Below are positions 25,359 through 33,219 of a stretch of 43,263 nucleotides of DNA, one piece after another. This DNA is from an uncultured Lachnospiraceae bacterium (GTDB lineage: Bacteria > Bacillota > Clostridia > Lachnospirales > Lachnospiraceae), in assembly GCA_910586005.1 (NCBI GenBank), contig CAJUHG010000017.1:1-43263 (forward strand), written 5' to 3'. Below the pieces are notes generated by a model, which searched no databases, had not been told where the DNA came from, and saw only the letters and a list, made by a program, of their open reading frames with translations. The stretch's first letter is position 1, and each line of letters starts with the position of its first letter. A program made the position numbers and the translations under genes.

Positions 25359-26213
25359 TGAAATAGCTTCCGCACCAGCTATAATTTCAGTCAATTCTTG
25401 TGTAATAGAGCCCTGGCGCGCTCTGTTATATTTCAATGTCAAATCACTTATCATTTCATCTGCATTGCTTGTTGCAGAATCCATTGCCTGCATTCTAGCA
25501 CCATTTTCACTAGCAACTGCTTCAACTAATGCACCATAAAAAAGGCTAGTCATATATTTAGGAATAATCAAGTCCAACGCTTCTTCCTCGTTAGGCTCAT
25601 AATTCATTAGCACATTGCTTTCTGCCTCTTTGATCTCAGCCTCATCAAACTCTATGGGAAGAAGTTTCATAAGTGTAGGTTCATGACTTACTGTATTTTT
25701 AAAATGAGTATAAGCAAGATAAATCTCACCTATTTCCCCTCTAGTAAATGCACCTAACACTTCCTTGCAGATCATAGAAGCATCCCCATAAGTAGGAGCT
25801 TCTATTACATCTGAATAATCTTCTTTCATCTCATAGCCTTTTCTCACCAAAGCTTCCTTTGCCTTTCGCCCAATAATATAAATCTGGGCTTCCTCTTTGG
25901 CAATTTCGCTACTAGTGATAAGTTTTACAATATTAGCATTATATCCACCAGCAAGACCACGATTAGAAGCAATTGCTATAATCGCTTTTTTCTGAGAATT
26001 TCCTGCTTTTAAATAAGGATGATTCATATTACCAGATCTTGCAAGCATGGAAGTTACCGTTTGATACATATAGTTAAAATATGGATTAGACTGCTCTGCA
26101 CGACTTCTGGCTTTCTGCAATTTAACAGTAGAAACAAGCTTCATGGCTTTTGTGATTTGCTGCGTACTTTGTATGCTGCCTTTTCTTCTTTTGATATCCC
26201 TCATGGATGCCAT
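25356..26213 (-). CDS. atpG: ATP synthase F1 gamma subunit
   Basis: 285 aa. N-terminal helix MASMRDIKRRKGSIQSTQQI TKAMKLVSTVKLQKA, the signature near the C-terminus (residues about 245-285, AMDSATSNADEMISDLTLKY then NRARQGSITQELTEIIAGAE), both forming the rotating coiled coil in the F1 centre. 29 bases after atpA. Confidence 0.97.
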   Translation of the reverse strand: MASMRDIKRRKGSIQSTQQITKAMKLVSTVKLQKARSRAEQSNPYFNYMYQTVTSMLARSGNMNHPYLKAGNSQKKAIIAIASNRGLAGGYNANIVKLITSSEIAKEEAQIYIIGRKAKEALVRKGYEMKEDYSDVIEAPTYGDASMICKEVLGAFTRGEIGEIYLAYTHFKNTVSHEPTLMKLLPIEFDEAEIKEAESNVLMNYEPNEEEALDLIIPKYMTSLFYGALVEAVASENGARMQAMDSATSNADEMISDLTLKYNRARQGSITQELTEIIAGAEAIS

Positions 26214-26242
26214 AAATATTCACCACCTAACTATCTTTGTTT

Positions 26243-27748
26243 CTACTTAAATTGTGCCTTACATTCCTCAATTGCTTTTATAAGCTTGCTTTCTGTCTCT
26301 GATTTAATTTCTTTATCTTTGCGAATTGCCTCTGGAATTTCAGGATATTTTGTATCCACAAATTCAAATAATTCTTCTTCAAAACGAAGAATAGAATCCA
26401 CTGGAATATCTAAAAGATATTTTTTGGTAGCCGCATAAATAATCATAACCTGATATTCTACAGGCATTGGCTTATATTGAGGTTGCTTTAACATCTCACG
26501 GATTCTTTCTCCTTGCGCCAACTTCTCCGTTGTATCTGCATCTAATTCAGAGCCAAATTGTGCAAACGCTGCAAGCTCTCGATATTGCGCCAATTCTGTA
26601 CGGATGGGTGCTGCAATCTTTTTCATCGCTTTAATCTGTGCAGAACCACCTACTCTTGATACAGAAAGTCCCGCATTAATCGCTGGTCGAAATCCTGCAT
26701 TAAACATTTCTGTTTCCAGATAAATCTGACCATCTGTAATGGAAATTACATTGGTGGGAATATAGGCAGAAACATCTCCTGCCTGAGTTTCAATAATTGG
26801 AAGTGCTGTTAAAGAGCCTCCTCCCAATTTTTCAGATAATCTTGCTGCACGTTCCAACAATCTAGAATGTAAATAAAATACATCGCCAGGATATGCCTCA
26901 CGTCCTGGCGGACGACGCAAAAGTAAAGAAAGTGTACGATACGCAGTTGCATGTTTACTTAAATCATCATAAACCACTAATACATCCTGCCCATTTTCCA
27001 TCCACTCTTCTCCAATTGCACAGCCGGAATAAGGCGCAATATATTGTAATGGTGCAAGTTCACTTGCTGTAGAAGCTACAACCGTAGTGTAATCCATAGC
27101 ACCAAATTCTTCTAAAGTCTTTACAATCGTTGCAACAGTAGAAGCTTTTTGTCCAATTGCAACATAGATACATTTTACATTCTGACCTTTTTGATTGATT
27201 ATGGTATCAATGGCAATAGCCGTCTTTCCAGTCTGACGGTCACCAATAATCAACTCACGCTGCCCTCTTCCAATAGGCACCATCGAGTCAATTGCCTTAA
27301 TACCTGTCTGCAAGGGCGTATCTACAGATTTTCTTGAGATAACACCAGATGCAACTCTCTCTATCTTTCTGAACTTTGTAGTTTCAATAGGGCCTTTTCC
27401 ATCAATGGGCTGTCCCAACGCATTTACTACACGCCCAGTCATAGCATCTCCTACTGGAACTTCAACCACTCTTCCCGTAGTCTTAACGGTATCCCCTTCA
27501 TTGATATTCTTCTGGTCTCCTAACAATACGGCACCAACATTATCTTCTTCCAGGTTCAACACCATTCCATAGACTTCTCCAGGAAATTCTAATAACTCGC
27601 CCTGCATAGCATTTTCAAGACCATGAATACGTGCGATACCATCTGCCACTTGAATTACAGTGCCAACATCTGACACTTCAAGTTGAGCTGCATAACGCTT
27701 CACTTGCTCTTTAATGACTGAACTTATTTCCTCTGGCTTTAAATTCAT
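26243..27748 (-). CDS. atpA: ATP synthase F1 alpha subunit
   Basis: 501 aa. Walker A GDRQTGKT at residues 169-176, the same position as in E. coli; the nucleotide-binding and alpha-specific motifs (VYDDLSKHATAYRTLSLLLR, ISITDGQIYLE, RPAINAGLSVSRVGG) are intact. Start taken at 27748, giving an ATGA overlap with the atpH stop; an ATG three codons earlier is possible but is jammed against the ribosome site. Confidence 0.98.
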   Translation of the reverse strand: MNLKPEEISSVIKEQVKRYAAQLEVSDVGTVIQVADGIARIHGLENAMQGELLEFPGEVYGMVLNLEEDNVGAVLLGDQKNINEGDTVKTTGRVVEVPVGDAMTGRVVNALGQPIDGKGPIETTKFRKIERVASGVISRKSVDTPLQTGIKAIDSMVPIGRGQRELIIGDRQTGKTAIAIDTIINQKGQNVKCIYVAIGQKASTVATIVKTLEEFGAMDYTTVVASTASELAPLQYIAPYSGCAIGEEWMENGQDVLVVYDDLSKHATAYRTLSLLLRRPPGREAYPGDVFYLHSRLLERAARLSEKLGGGSLTALPIIETQAGDVSAYIPTNVISITDGQIYLETEMFNAGFRPAINAGLSVSRVGGSAQIKAMKKIAAPIRTELAQYRELAAFAQFGSELDADTTEKLAQGERIREMLKQPQYKPMPVEYQVMIIYAATKKYLLDIPVDSILRFEEELFEFVDTKYPEIPEAIRKDKEIKSETESKLIKAIEECKAQFK

Positions 27749-28311
27749 GGAGCGCATTCACCTACTTTCAACTGTATTTTTGATAATTCCCTGGTAAGGC
27801 TTTGCAATTTATTTTTTACACTGCTATCAACTACTCTATCACCAATTCGAATTACCATGCCGCCAATTAAACTTTTATCCACATTATAATGCATCTCAAA
27901 TTCCACATATTTTGTGGTCTCTAATAATTTTTTCTTTATTTGCTGCTTCTGACTGTCTGCAAGCGGCATGGCTGCAGTCACATAAGCAGTACCAATATTT
28001 TTATATTCCTTTACCTGGTCAATGAAATATGTGAATACAGATTCCATTTCACCATAGTGATCCTTAGAAACAAGCATGCGCATAAGTCCTACGATTTCTT
28101 CTTGAACTCTGCCTTTAAAAATATGTTCTAAAATCTCTATTTTTTCTTCTTTTACAATTTTCGGGTGATTCATCAGTTTGGAAAGCTCGTTGTCTTTTTG
28201 AAGAATCTGCTGTATACTTCTTGCTTCTTCCAACATTTCATCCACCTGACCAGATTCCACAGCAAGCTCAAACAGTGCATCCCCATATGTTTTGGATACT
28301 AGCTTTGCCAT
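27745..28311 (-). CDS. atpH: ATP synthase F1 delta subunit (OSCP)
   Basis: 188 aa. N-terminal helical bundle starting KTYGDALFELAVESG, C-terminal domain with YVTAAMPLADSQKQQIKKKL and the family motif DKSLIGGMVIRIGDRVVDSS. It links the peripheral stalk (b) to F1. It overlaps atpF by 13 bases and atpA by 4. Confidence 0.95.
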   Translation of the reverse strand: MAKLVSKTYGDALFELAVESGQVDEMLEEARSIQQILQKDNELSKLMNHPKIVKEEKIEILEHIFKGRVQEEIVGLMRMLVSKDHYGEMESVFTYFIDQVKEYKNIGTAYVTAAMPLADSQKQQIKKKLLETTKYVEFEMHYNVDKSLIGGMVIRIGDRVVDSSVKNKLQSLTRELSKIQLKVGECAP

Positions 28312-28814
28312 GTACTCTCACCTATTTCCTTTAATGTCTCTTCCACCAATGTGTCCTGAATGGATGTATCAATTGAGGCTGAAACTACCTTGCCTGCCAT
28401 TATTGAGGCAATCGCTATCATTTCTTGTTTTGCCTCATCCATAACACGCTTTTTCTCCAACATCGCTTCTTCGTTGGCACGTTTTATGATACGAGCAGCC
28501 TCTTCTTTTGCCTCATCCACAATCCGAGCTTCATTTTTTAAAGCTTTCTGGCGGGCCTCACTTAAGATTTCCTCAGCCTCTTTTTCAATCCCTTTGATTT
28601 TTGCATCATATTCTTTTCTAATTGCAGATGCTTCTTCTCTATCTTTATGGGCAGTATCAATATCCTTCTTAATGCGTTCCTGTCTGTCTTTTAACATCTT
28701 CTTTGCTGGATCAAACAGTAAATAAGACATCAATGTAAATAGAAACAGAATAGCAAGAATGGCAAGTACTGTATCATGTATAAGCTGGGGATTTAAGCCA
28801 AATAACTGTTCCAA
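28299..28814 (-). CDS. atpF: ATP synthase Fo b subunit
   Basis: 171 aa. One N-terminal membrane helix (residues about 12-32, DTVLAILAILFLFTLMSYLL) and a long charged coiled coil forming the peripheral stalk. The start is the TTG at 28814, seven bases after AAAGGAGG; a frame to an ATG at 28871 exists only because a 52-bp tandem repeat happens to be open there, and those 19 residues do not look like part of the family. The repeat array lies right upstream. Confidence 0.93.
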   Translation of the reverse strand: MEQLFGLNPQLIHDTVLAILAILFLFTLMSYLLFDPAKKMLKDRQERIKKDIDTAHKDREEASAIRKEYDAKIKGIEKEAEEILSEARQKALKNEARIVDEAKEEAARIIKRANEEAMLEKKRVMDEAKQEMIAIASIMAGKVVSASIDTSIQDTLVEETLKEIGESTWQS

Positions 28815-28826
28815 GGCCTGGCCTCC

Positions 28827-28975
28827 TTTCCTTGTTATTGCGCTGCTTTTTGCGCATCTAGGGATACCCATAAGGGTGTTTCCTTGTTATTGCGCTGCTT
28901 TTTGCGCATCTAGGGATACCCCTAAGGGTGTTTCCTTGTTATTGCGCTGCTTTTTGCGCATCTAGGGATACCCCT
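28827..28975. repeat. 52-bp tandem repeat between atpE and atpF
   Basis: Two complete and one nearly complete copy start at 28827, 28879 and 28931; the second and third are identical over their shared length and the first differs at one base (CCCAT for CCCCT). Each copy holds TTTCCTTGTTATTGCGCTGC, the short inverted repeat GCGC-TGCTTTTT-GCGC and GGGATACCCCTAAGGGTG. The last copy ends inside the atpE stop codon, the first next to the atpF ribosome site. A diverged copy is at 38950-38989. Confidence 0.9.
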
Positions 28976-29231
28976 ATTTTAATGGCTGTACAAACATTAA
29001 AAGGATTGCTACCAGCAAACCATACAGACCAGTTGTCTCTGCTACCGCCTGACCTAAAAGCATCGTAGAAGTAACGTCAGATTTTGCACCTGGATTTCTA
29101 CCTACTGCTGCCGCTGCGTGTCCTGCTGCAATACCCTGTCCAATACCAGGTCCAATACCTGCAATAACCGCAAGACCTGCACCAATTGCTGAACATGCTC
29201 TAATTAATTCTGCTCCTGTAATGTTATCCAT
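28974..29231 (-). CDS. atpE: ATP synthase Fo c subunit with Na+-type binding site
   Basis: 85 aa, two membrane helices joined by the polar loop GRNPGAK. The ion-binding set is that of sodium-coupled c rings: Pro28, Gln32 in helix 1 (GPGIGQG), Val63, Glu65, Thr66, Thr67 and Tyr70 in helix 2 (VAETTGLY). Ilyobacter/Propionigenium-type rings have Gln32, Glu65, Ser66 and Tyr70, so only Ser to Thr differs and keeps the hydroxyl. Sodium coupling is therefore predicted, not proven. RBS GGAGGAAAAT precedes ATG. Confidence 0.97.
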   Translation of the reverse strand: MDNITGAELIRACSAIGAGLAVIAGIGPGIGQGIAAGHAAAAVGRNPGAKSDVTSTMLLGQAVAETTGLYGLLVAILLMFVQPLK

Positions 29232-29282
29232 AATATTTTCCTCCTTGAGTTCTTATTGTTTGATAACTCTTATTATGTTTCC

Positions 29283-29352
29283 TATACTTTATGAAATGGC
29301 CAAATGACCACATATGCCCCAGAGGGGTATATTGGAATACCCTAGAGGGATA
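29283..29352 (+). repeat. Dispersed CTTATGAAATG-type repeat, copy C
   Basis: TATACTTTATGAAATGGCC at the head and CCAGAGGGGTATA in the middle match copies A and B; a partial second core (CCCTAGAGGGATATC) follows. It lies in the 258-base gap between atpB and atpE, inside the operon. Confidence 0.6.
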
Positions 29353-29437
29353 TCTTTGAGATTGAAAAGTACTTAGTATAACATACTCAAAAGATATAAT
29401 TTCACCGAACTTTCGCTCGGATATTACCTATTTTACT

Positions 29438-29453
29438 ATGAAAGCGTTTTCAA
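29438..29453. promoter_or_regulatory. cre-like site (CcpA) between atpB and atpE
   Basis: ATGAAAGCGTTTTCAA fits the catabolite-responsive consensus WTGNAANCGNWNNCW at every fixed position. It lies about 210 bases before atpE and 37 bases after atpB. A similar but non-matching segment is at 35618-35649, so part of the match may come from a shared repeat. A small stem CCGA/TCGG (29405-29420) is nearby. Confidence 0.4.
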
Positions 29454-29489
29454 TAGACTGACAAATTTCTTACTTGCAGATGCAAGTGT

Positions 29490-30230
29490 CTACACATTTT
29501 CTTGGTCTCCAATAGCATTACTGATATATGTCATTGTCAACATACAAAATACATATGTCTGGATACATCCAGAGAATACATCAAAATATGCATGTAAAGC
29601 TCCTGGCCAAAAATATGCAAACTTAGATAATAATGCATAAATCAATGCCATAATAATTGTTCCCGACAATACATTTGCAAACAAACGAAGAGACAAAGAA
29701 ATTGGTACAGCAATTTCACTGATTAGATTAATAGGGAACCAAATTGGCAACCAAGGGGGTAGTGGTGAACACATATCTATCCATATCTCTTTTGGTGTTT
29801 GGTATTTAAACTGATTAAAATGAATCAGAATAAAACTCAATAATGCCAAAGGTAATGTGATACCATAGTCGGCTGTAGGTGGTCTTAAACCAAATAAGCC
29901 TGAAAGATTAGATACCAAAATAAATATAAATATAGTTCCTACATAATTGACAAATTTGCTGCCACTTTTACCCATAACACCTTGAACCATATTTTCTAAT
30001 TTTTCAACAATCAATTCTACCACATTTTGAAATCCACCTGGAATTTCTGATGCATGTTTCATTGCACGATTTGCAGCAATAGAAAATCCAATTAATATCA
30101 ACATAACAATCAATAAACTTACATGTGTTGTTGTAATCCAAAAAGTTTGACCAAATAATTCATAAGAAAACAATCCATGTACCATAATATCAATATCTGT
30201 ACCAGAAGACAATAAAATTGAACTTTGCAC
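29490..30230 (-). CDS. atpB: ATP synthase Fo a subunit
   Basis: 246 aa, five to six membrane helices. The essential stator arginine is Arg182 in ISLSLRLFANVLSG, and the C-terminal TYVFCMLTMTYISNAI helix faces the c ring. Start is a GTG at 30230 with AAGGAGG seven bases before it. It forms the ion half-channels with the c ring. 64 bases follow the atpI stop. Confidence 0.96.
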   Translation of the reverse strand: MQSSILLSSGTDIDIMVHGLFSYELFGQTFWITTTHVSLLIVMLILIGFSIAANRAMKHASEIPGGFQNVVELIVEKLENMVQGVMGKSGSKFVNYVGTIFIFILVSNLSGLFGLRPPTADYGITLPLALLSFILIHFNQFKYQTPKEIWIDMCSPLPPWLPIWFPINLISEIAVPISLSLRLFANVLSGTIIMALIYALLSKFAYFWPGALHAYFDVFSGCIQTYVFCMLTMTYISNAIGDQENV

Positions 30231-30294
30231 TCTCTCACCTCCTTACCATCTTTACTTTATAAAATTTTTATTTAAATTATTATTCTAAAACTCA

Positions 30295-30720
30295 TCACCT
30301 CTTTTTAACTTTATGACTAAAAATACTTTTCTCTTGAATAGTTACAAAAAATTTATGTGTAAAAGGCTGTAAATAGGCAGATACCTTAAGCCCCATCACT
30401 CCTACAAACATAGAAAGTAAGTTTCCAAGTTCAAAATACCAAGCTATTACAAATACTGAAACAACTGCTATATAGCGCATCACAGCATACAAAGATGCTT
30501 TTCTAGAAGATCTTTTTTCAGACAAAGCATCCACCGTATCTAAAATAACAATTGCCATATTAATTGCCATTCCAATTGCCACAACAATTCCTATCCATAA
30601 ACCTGTGGTATAATGCAAGGAATCCTTTACAAACCATATGCCTGCCAATTGAATTAATATCCCATATACTAAAATTCCAAATAGTAATTCTGGAAGCACT
30701 TGGTTAATTCTTCTTAACAT
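30295..30720 (-). CDS. atpI: AtpI-like ATP synthase accessory membrane protein
   Basis: 141 aa with four hydrophobic helices and a charged segment DALSEKRSSRKAS between pairs, as in the loosely conserved ATP synthase subunit I family. Suggested roles are c-ring assembly or Mg2+ supply. The start at 30720 has AAAGGTG eight bases upstream; an ATG at 30741 has no ribosome site. Identification leans on position before atpB. Confidence 0.7.
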   Translation of the reverse strand: MLRRINQVLPELLFGILVYGILIQLAGIWFVKDSLHYTTGLWIGIVVAIGMAINMAIVILDTVDALSEKRSSRKASLYAVMRYIAVVSVFVIAWYFELGNLLSMFVGVMGLKVSAYLQPFTHKFFVTIQEKSIFSHKVKKR

Positions 30721-30764
30721 AATCTGTGCACCTTTCGTCATTCTTATACTATTAGCAGATGTTT

Positions 30765-30990
30765 CACTTTTTCTTTTTTAGTAGATATCTGATTGACTTA
30801 TCCCTTTTCTTTCTCAATAGATATCTGATTGACTTGGTTCTTTTCTTTCTCAACAGATGTCTCATTGACTTGGTTCTTTTCTTTCTCAACAGATATCTGA
30901 TTGACTTACCCCTTTTCTTTCTCAATAGATATCTGATTGACTTGGTTCTTTTCTTTTTCAGTAGATGTCTCAGTAATTTCCTTCTTATCT
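30765..30990. repeat. 36-bp tandem array at the 3' end of atpZ
   Basis: AGATATCT or AGATGTCT recurs at 30783, 30819, 30855, 30891, 30927 and 30963, exactly 36 bases apart: five complete units and a partial one. Read on the minus strand in the atpZ frame each unit encodes VNQISIEKEKNQ with small changes. In two units AAC CAA is replaced by GGG TAA or GGA TAA, placing stop codons within the array; the first of these ends atpZ at 30906. Confidence 0.92.
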
Positions 30991-31202
30991 GTTACAGAAT
31001 AAACTTTTTTTGCCATTATAAAAATGTTACGAAAACCTGCCAAGGCTCCCACTGCAAATAATGGAATGGTAATCCAATTGATAGAATATTTTTCCCCAAT
31101 ATATACCCCTATCATTGTGCATAAAAAAATAGGTACCAACATGTTAATTCCAAACTGCGTAATTAATGCTAAAGAACGATATACGCTTTTTTTGTATTTC
31201 AC
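30906..31202 (-). CDS. atpZ: AtpZ-like membrane protein with repeat-encoded tail
   Basis: 98 aa. Two membrane helices (FGINMLVPIFLCTMIGVYIG and WITIPLFAVGALAGFRNIF, about residues 17-65) separated by a short loop, as in the AtpZ/AtpI family that heads many Firmicute ATP synthase operons. The C-terminal tail TETSTEKEKNQVNQISIEKE is built from the 36-bp repeat and ends at a repeat-borne stop; past it the frame stays open to another in-array stop. Start is GTG at 31202, seven bases after GGAGG; a TTG at 31226 is less likely. First gene of the operon. Confidence 0.75.
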   Translation of the reverse strand: MKYKKSVYRSLALITQFGINMLVPIFLCTMIGVYIGEKYSINWITIPLFAVGALAGFRNIFIMAKKVYSVTDKKEITETSTEKEKNQVNQISIEKEKG

Positions 31203-31262
31203 ATTGGCACCTCCGTTACCTTTCAAAAAAATTCCATCATACCAATTCTATGATATGAAATT

Positions 31263-31291
31263 ATTATATATACTTTTTATCAAAATGTCCA
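31263..31291 (-). promoter_or_regulatory. Promoter of the ATP synthase operon
   Basis: Minus strand TGGACA (31291-31286), 17-base spacer, TATAAT (31268-31263), 60-90 bases before the atpZ GTG. The remaining gap, 31292-31606, is AT-rich and holds repeated ATATACC near 31445-31465 and the dispersed repeat below. Confidence 0.65.
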
Positions 31292-31543
31292 TTCCTTCCT
31301 TTATAAAATTACAACTTTTTCCCAAAAAATTTGAGATAAAAACATGGATACACTTTTATAAACTTTTGATAATCATATAAAATTGCTACTTACTACTTAT
31401 AGAAATTGGAAATTCTCTTTTATCTAAATATATTATTTTCATTATATACCATATATACCATATATAGTATCCTTATACAGAAAACTATAAATATTTTGCT
31501 TTGTGAAGACTACAAAATTCTCACTTTGTAAATTTTGTATTGT

Positions 31544-31589
31544 CTCAAACAATAGAACACATGCTGACCAAATTTTCTATTGTCTTAAA
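31544..31589 (-). repeat. Dispersed 46-nt 3'-region repeat, copy 2
   Basis: Matches 250-295 with about 8 differences; in both, CAAAGTGAG follows on the minus strand, here after 15 extra bases. TATTGT/ACAATA (31538-31554 region) adds a small stem. It starts 18 bases past the deaminase stop codon. Confidence 0.5.
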
Positions 31590-31606
31590 TAAAAGCAAGT
31601 AATTGC

Positions 31607-32092
31607 TTACAAAACAATTTTAACTTCTCTTCCTGTATGTGTATATTGATAATATTGAACACCTGCTGCATCTAACATTCGTTTTGATGCAATCACAGAA
31701 GGTGTATCTTGATATTTATCACTGTCATATATAATTGTCTTGATCCCTGCCTGAATAATTGCCTTTGCACATTCATTACAAGGAAACAAAGACACATACA
31801 ACTTAGCACCTTCTAAACTTCCACCCCGATAATTTAAAATAGCATTTAATTCACTGTGTGTTGTATAAAAATATTTATTATTTAAGGCTTCTCCTTCTCT
31901 ATTCCAAGGAAACTCATCATCAGAACATCCTATTGGAAATCCATTATAACCCATAGATAAAATCTTATTATCTGGACTGACAATACAAGTTCCTACCTGT
32001 GTCCCTGGGTCCTTAGAGCGCATGGCTGAAAGCATTGCAACTCCCATAAAATACTCATCCCAAGTAATATAATCTTGTCTTTTATCACTCAT
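31607..32092 (-). CDS. dCMP deaminase (ComEB-like)
   Basis: 161 aa cytosine/dCMP deaminase. Zinc and catalytic residues: His79 and Glu81 in THSELNAIL, Cys105 and Cys108 in PCNECAK. The N-terminal DYITWDEYFMGVAMLSAMRS RDP-like segment is typical of dCMP deaminases, which make dUMP for thymidylate synthesis. GAGGTG stands four bases before ATG. Last gene of the sua5-phosphatase-upp unit, 11 bases after upp. ComEB in Bacillus competence loci is related, but no competence genes are near. Confidence 0.9.
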   Translation of the reverse strand: MSDKRQDYITWDEYFMGVAMLSAMRSKDPGTQVGTCIVSPDNKILSMGYNGFPIGCSDDEFPWNREGEALNNKYFYTTHSELNAILNYRGGSLEGAKLYVSLFPCNECAKAIIQAGIKTIIYDSDKYQDTPSVIASKRMLDAAGVQYYQYTHTGREVKIVL

Positions 32093-32103
32093 TTTACACC
32101 TCG

Positions 32104-32733
32104 TTATTTTGTTCCAAAAATACGATCACCTGCATCTCCTAAGCCTGGTACAATATATCCATGTTCATTTAATTTTTCATCTAGTGCTCCTATATAAATA
32201 TCTACATCTGGATGTGCTAATTTCATTGCCTCCACGCCTTCTGGTGCTGCTATAATACACATAAAATGAATATTTTTTACACTTTTTTCTTTCAACATGT
32301 GAATCGCAGCAACTGCTGAACCACCCGTTGCTAACATGGGGTCCACTACAAATACTTCTCGTTCAGAACAATCCTCTGGCAATTTACAATAATATTCTAC
32401 AGGTTCTAATGTATCAGGGTTTCTATAAAGTCCAATATGTCCTACTTTTGCAGCAGGAATCATTTTTAACATTCCATCCACCATTCCAAGTCCTGCCCGC
32501 AAAATTGGAATAATTGCAAGTTTCTTCCCTTTTAATTCTTTTGCAGTTGTTGTACAAATAGGTGTCTCTATTTCAATATTATTAAGTTCGAGATCTCTGG
32601 TTGCCTCATAGCACATTAACATAGCAATCTCCCCAACTATCTCTCTAAAATCTCTAGAACCTGTAGAACTTCTTCTTATCCATCCAATTTTATGTTGGAT
32701 CAGAGGATGTTCCATAATCATTATTTTGCCCAT
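32104..32733 (-). CDS. upp: Uracil phosphoribosyltransferase
   Basis: Makes UMP from uracil and PRPP in pyrimidine salvage. 209 aa, normal length. PIPI-like LAIIPILRAGLGMVDGM, the PRPP loop VVDPMLATGGSAVAAI and the uracil-binding C-terminus GYIVPGLGDAGDRIFGT are all intact. GAAGGAG lies ten bases upstream, within the end of the phosphatase gene, whose stop is one base away, so the two are coupled. Confidence 0.97.
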   Translation of the reverse strand: MGKIMIMEHPLIQHKIGWIRRSSTGSRDFREIVGEIAMLMCYEATRDLELNNIEIETPICTTTAKELKGKKLAIIPILRAGLGMVDGMLKMIPAAKVGHIGLYRNPDTLEPVEYYCKLPEDCSEREVFVVDPMLATGGSAVAAIHMLKEKSVKNIHFMCIIAAPEGVEAMKLAHPDVDIYIGALDEKLNEHGYIVPGLGDAGDRIFGTK

Positions 32734-32734
32734 G

Positions 32735-33193
32735 TTACGTTTCTCCTTCGTTAATAAGATTTACCAGCTTTCGAATCGTTTTATTTAAAGTCTCATAACA
32801 CAATCCATAAGACTGAAGTGTCCCACCATATGGATTAATAATCTCTAATTCATCTCCTGTTAATTCTGTTAGAACTTCCACATCAACCCCCTCTGTTTCA
32901 TAATCCTTCAGAATTTTCTGGCGCTGTGTTTCTTCCATAGTTATAATTAAATTTTCTGGTACTACATCTTCTTCCAAAAGTTGTTTTGACATATGTTTTC
33001 CTATATTAATTCCATTACTTATCAAAACAGCTTCTGTTTTTTGATTCAGTGGCTCTGGAAATAAGACTACTAATCCTCTACTTTCTATTTCTATAGGATA
33101 TTTTATGGTATATTCTTTTAGAATTGCTTCTGCCATTGGCGCACGTGCGGTCCCACTATCACATATAAAAATAATTTTATTATATTTTTTCAT
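32735..33193 (-). CDS. Low-molecular-weight protein phosphatase homolog with Asn for Asp
   Basis: 152 aa of the LMW-PTP/YwlE type. The P-loop is C11-x5-R17 in FICDSGTARAPMAEAI, complete with nucleophile and arginine. The general-acid loop, normally DPY/DPFGG, reads I-I-N120-P-Y-G-G-T, so the proton donor Asp appears replaced by Asn. That would slow normal phosphatase turnover, or indicate an altered job. YwlE homologs dephosphorylate arginine or tyrosine and often follow sua5 (ywlC), as here. 26 bases after sua5. Confidence 0.82.
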   Translation of the reverse strand: MKKYNKIIFICDSGTARAPMAEAILKEYTIKYPIEIESRGLVVLFPEPLNQKTEAVLISNGINIGKHMSKQLLEEDVVPENLIITMEETQRQKILKDYETEGVDVEVLTELTGDELEIINPYGGTLQSYGLCYETLNKTIRKLVNLINEGET

Positions 33194-33219
33194 ATTTACT
33201 CACTTTTCCCTCCCCTTCT

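Noticed and set aside
28815..28871. 19-residue N-terminal extension of AtpF
   Set aside because: It lies in the 52-bp repeat; the TTG at 28814 with AAAGGAGG gives the usual b-subunit start.
30783..30990. Regular 36-bp repeats as a CRISPR array
   Set aside because: The units are contiguous without spacers, encode peptide in the atpZ frame, and no cas gene is near.
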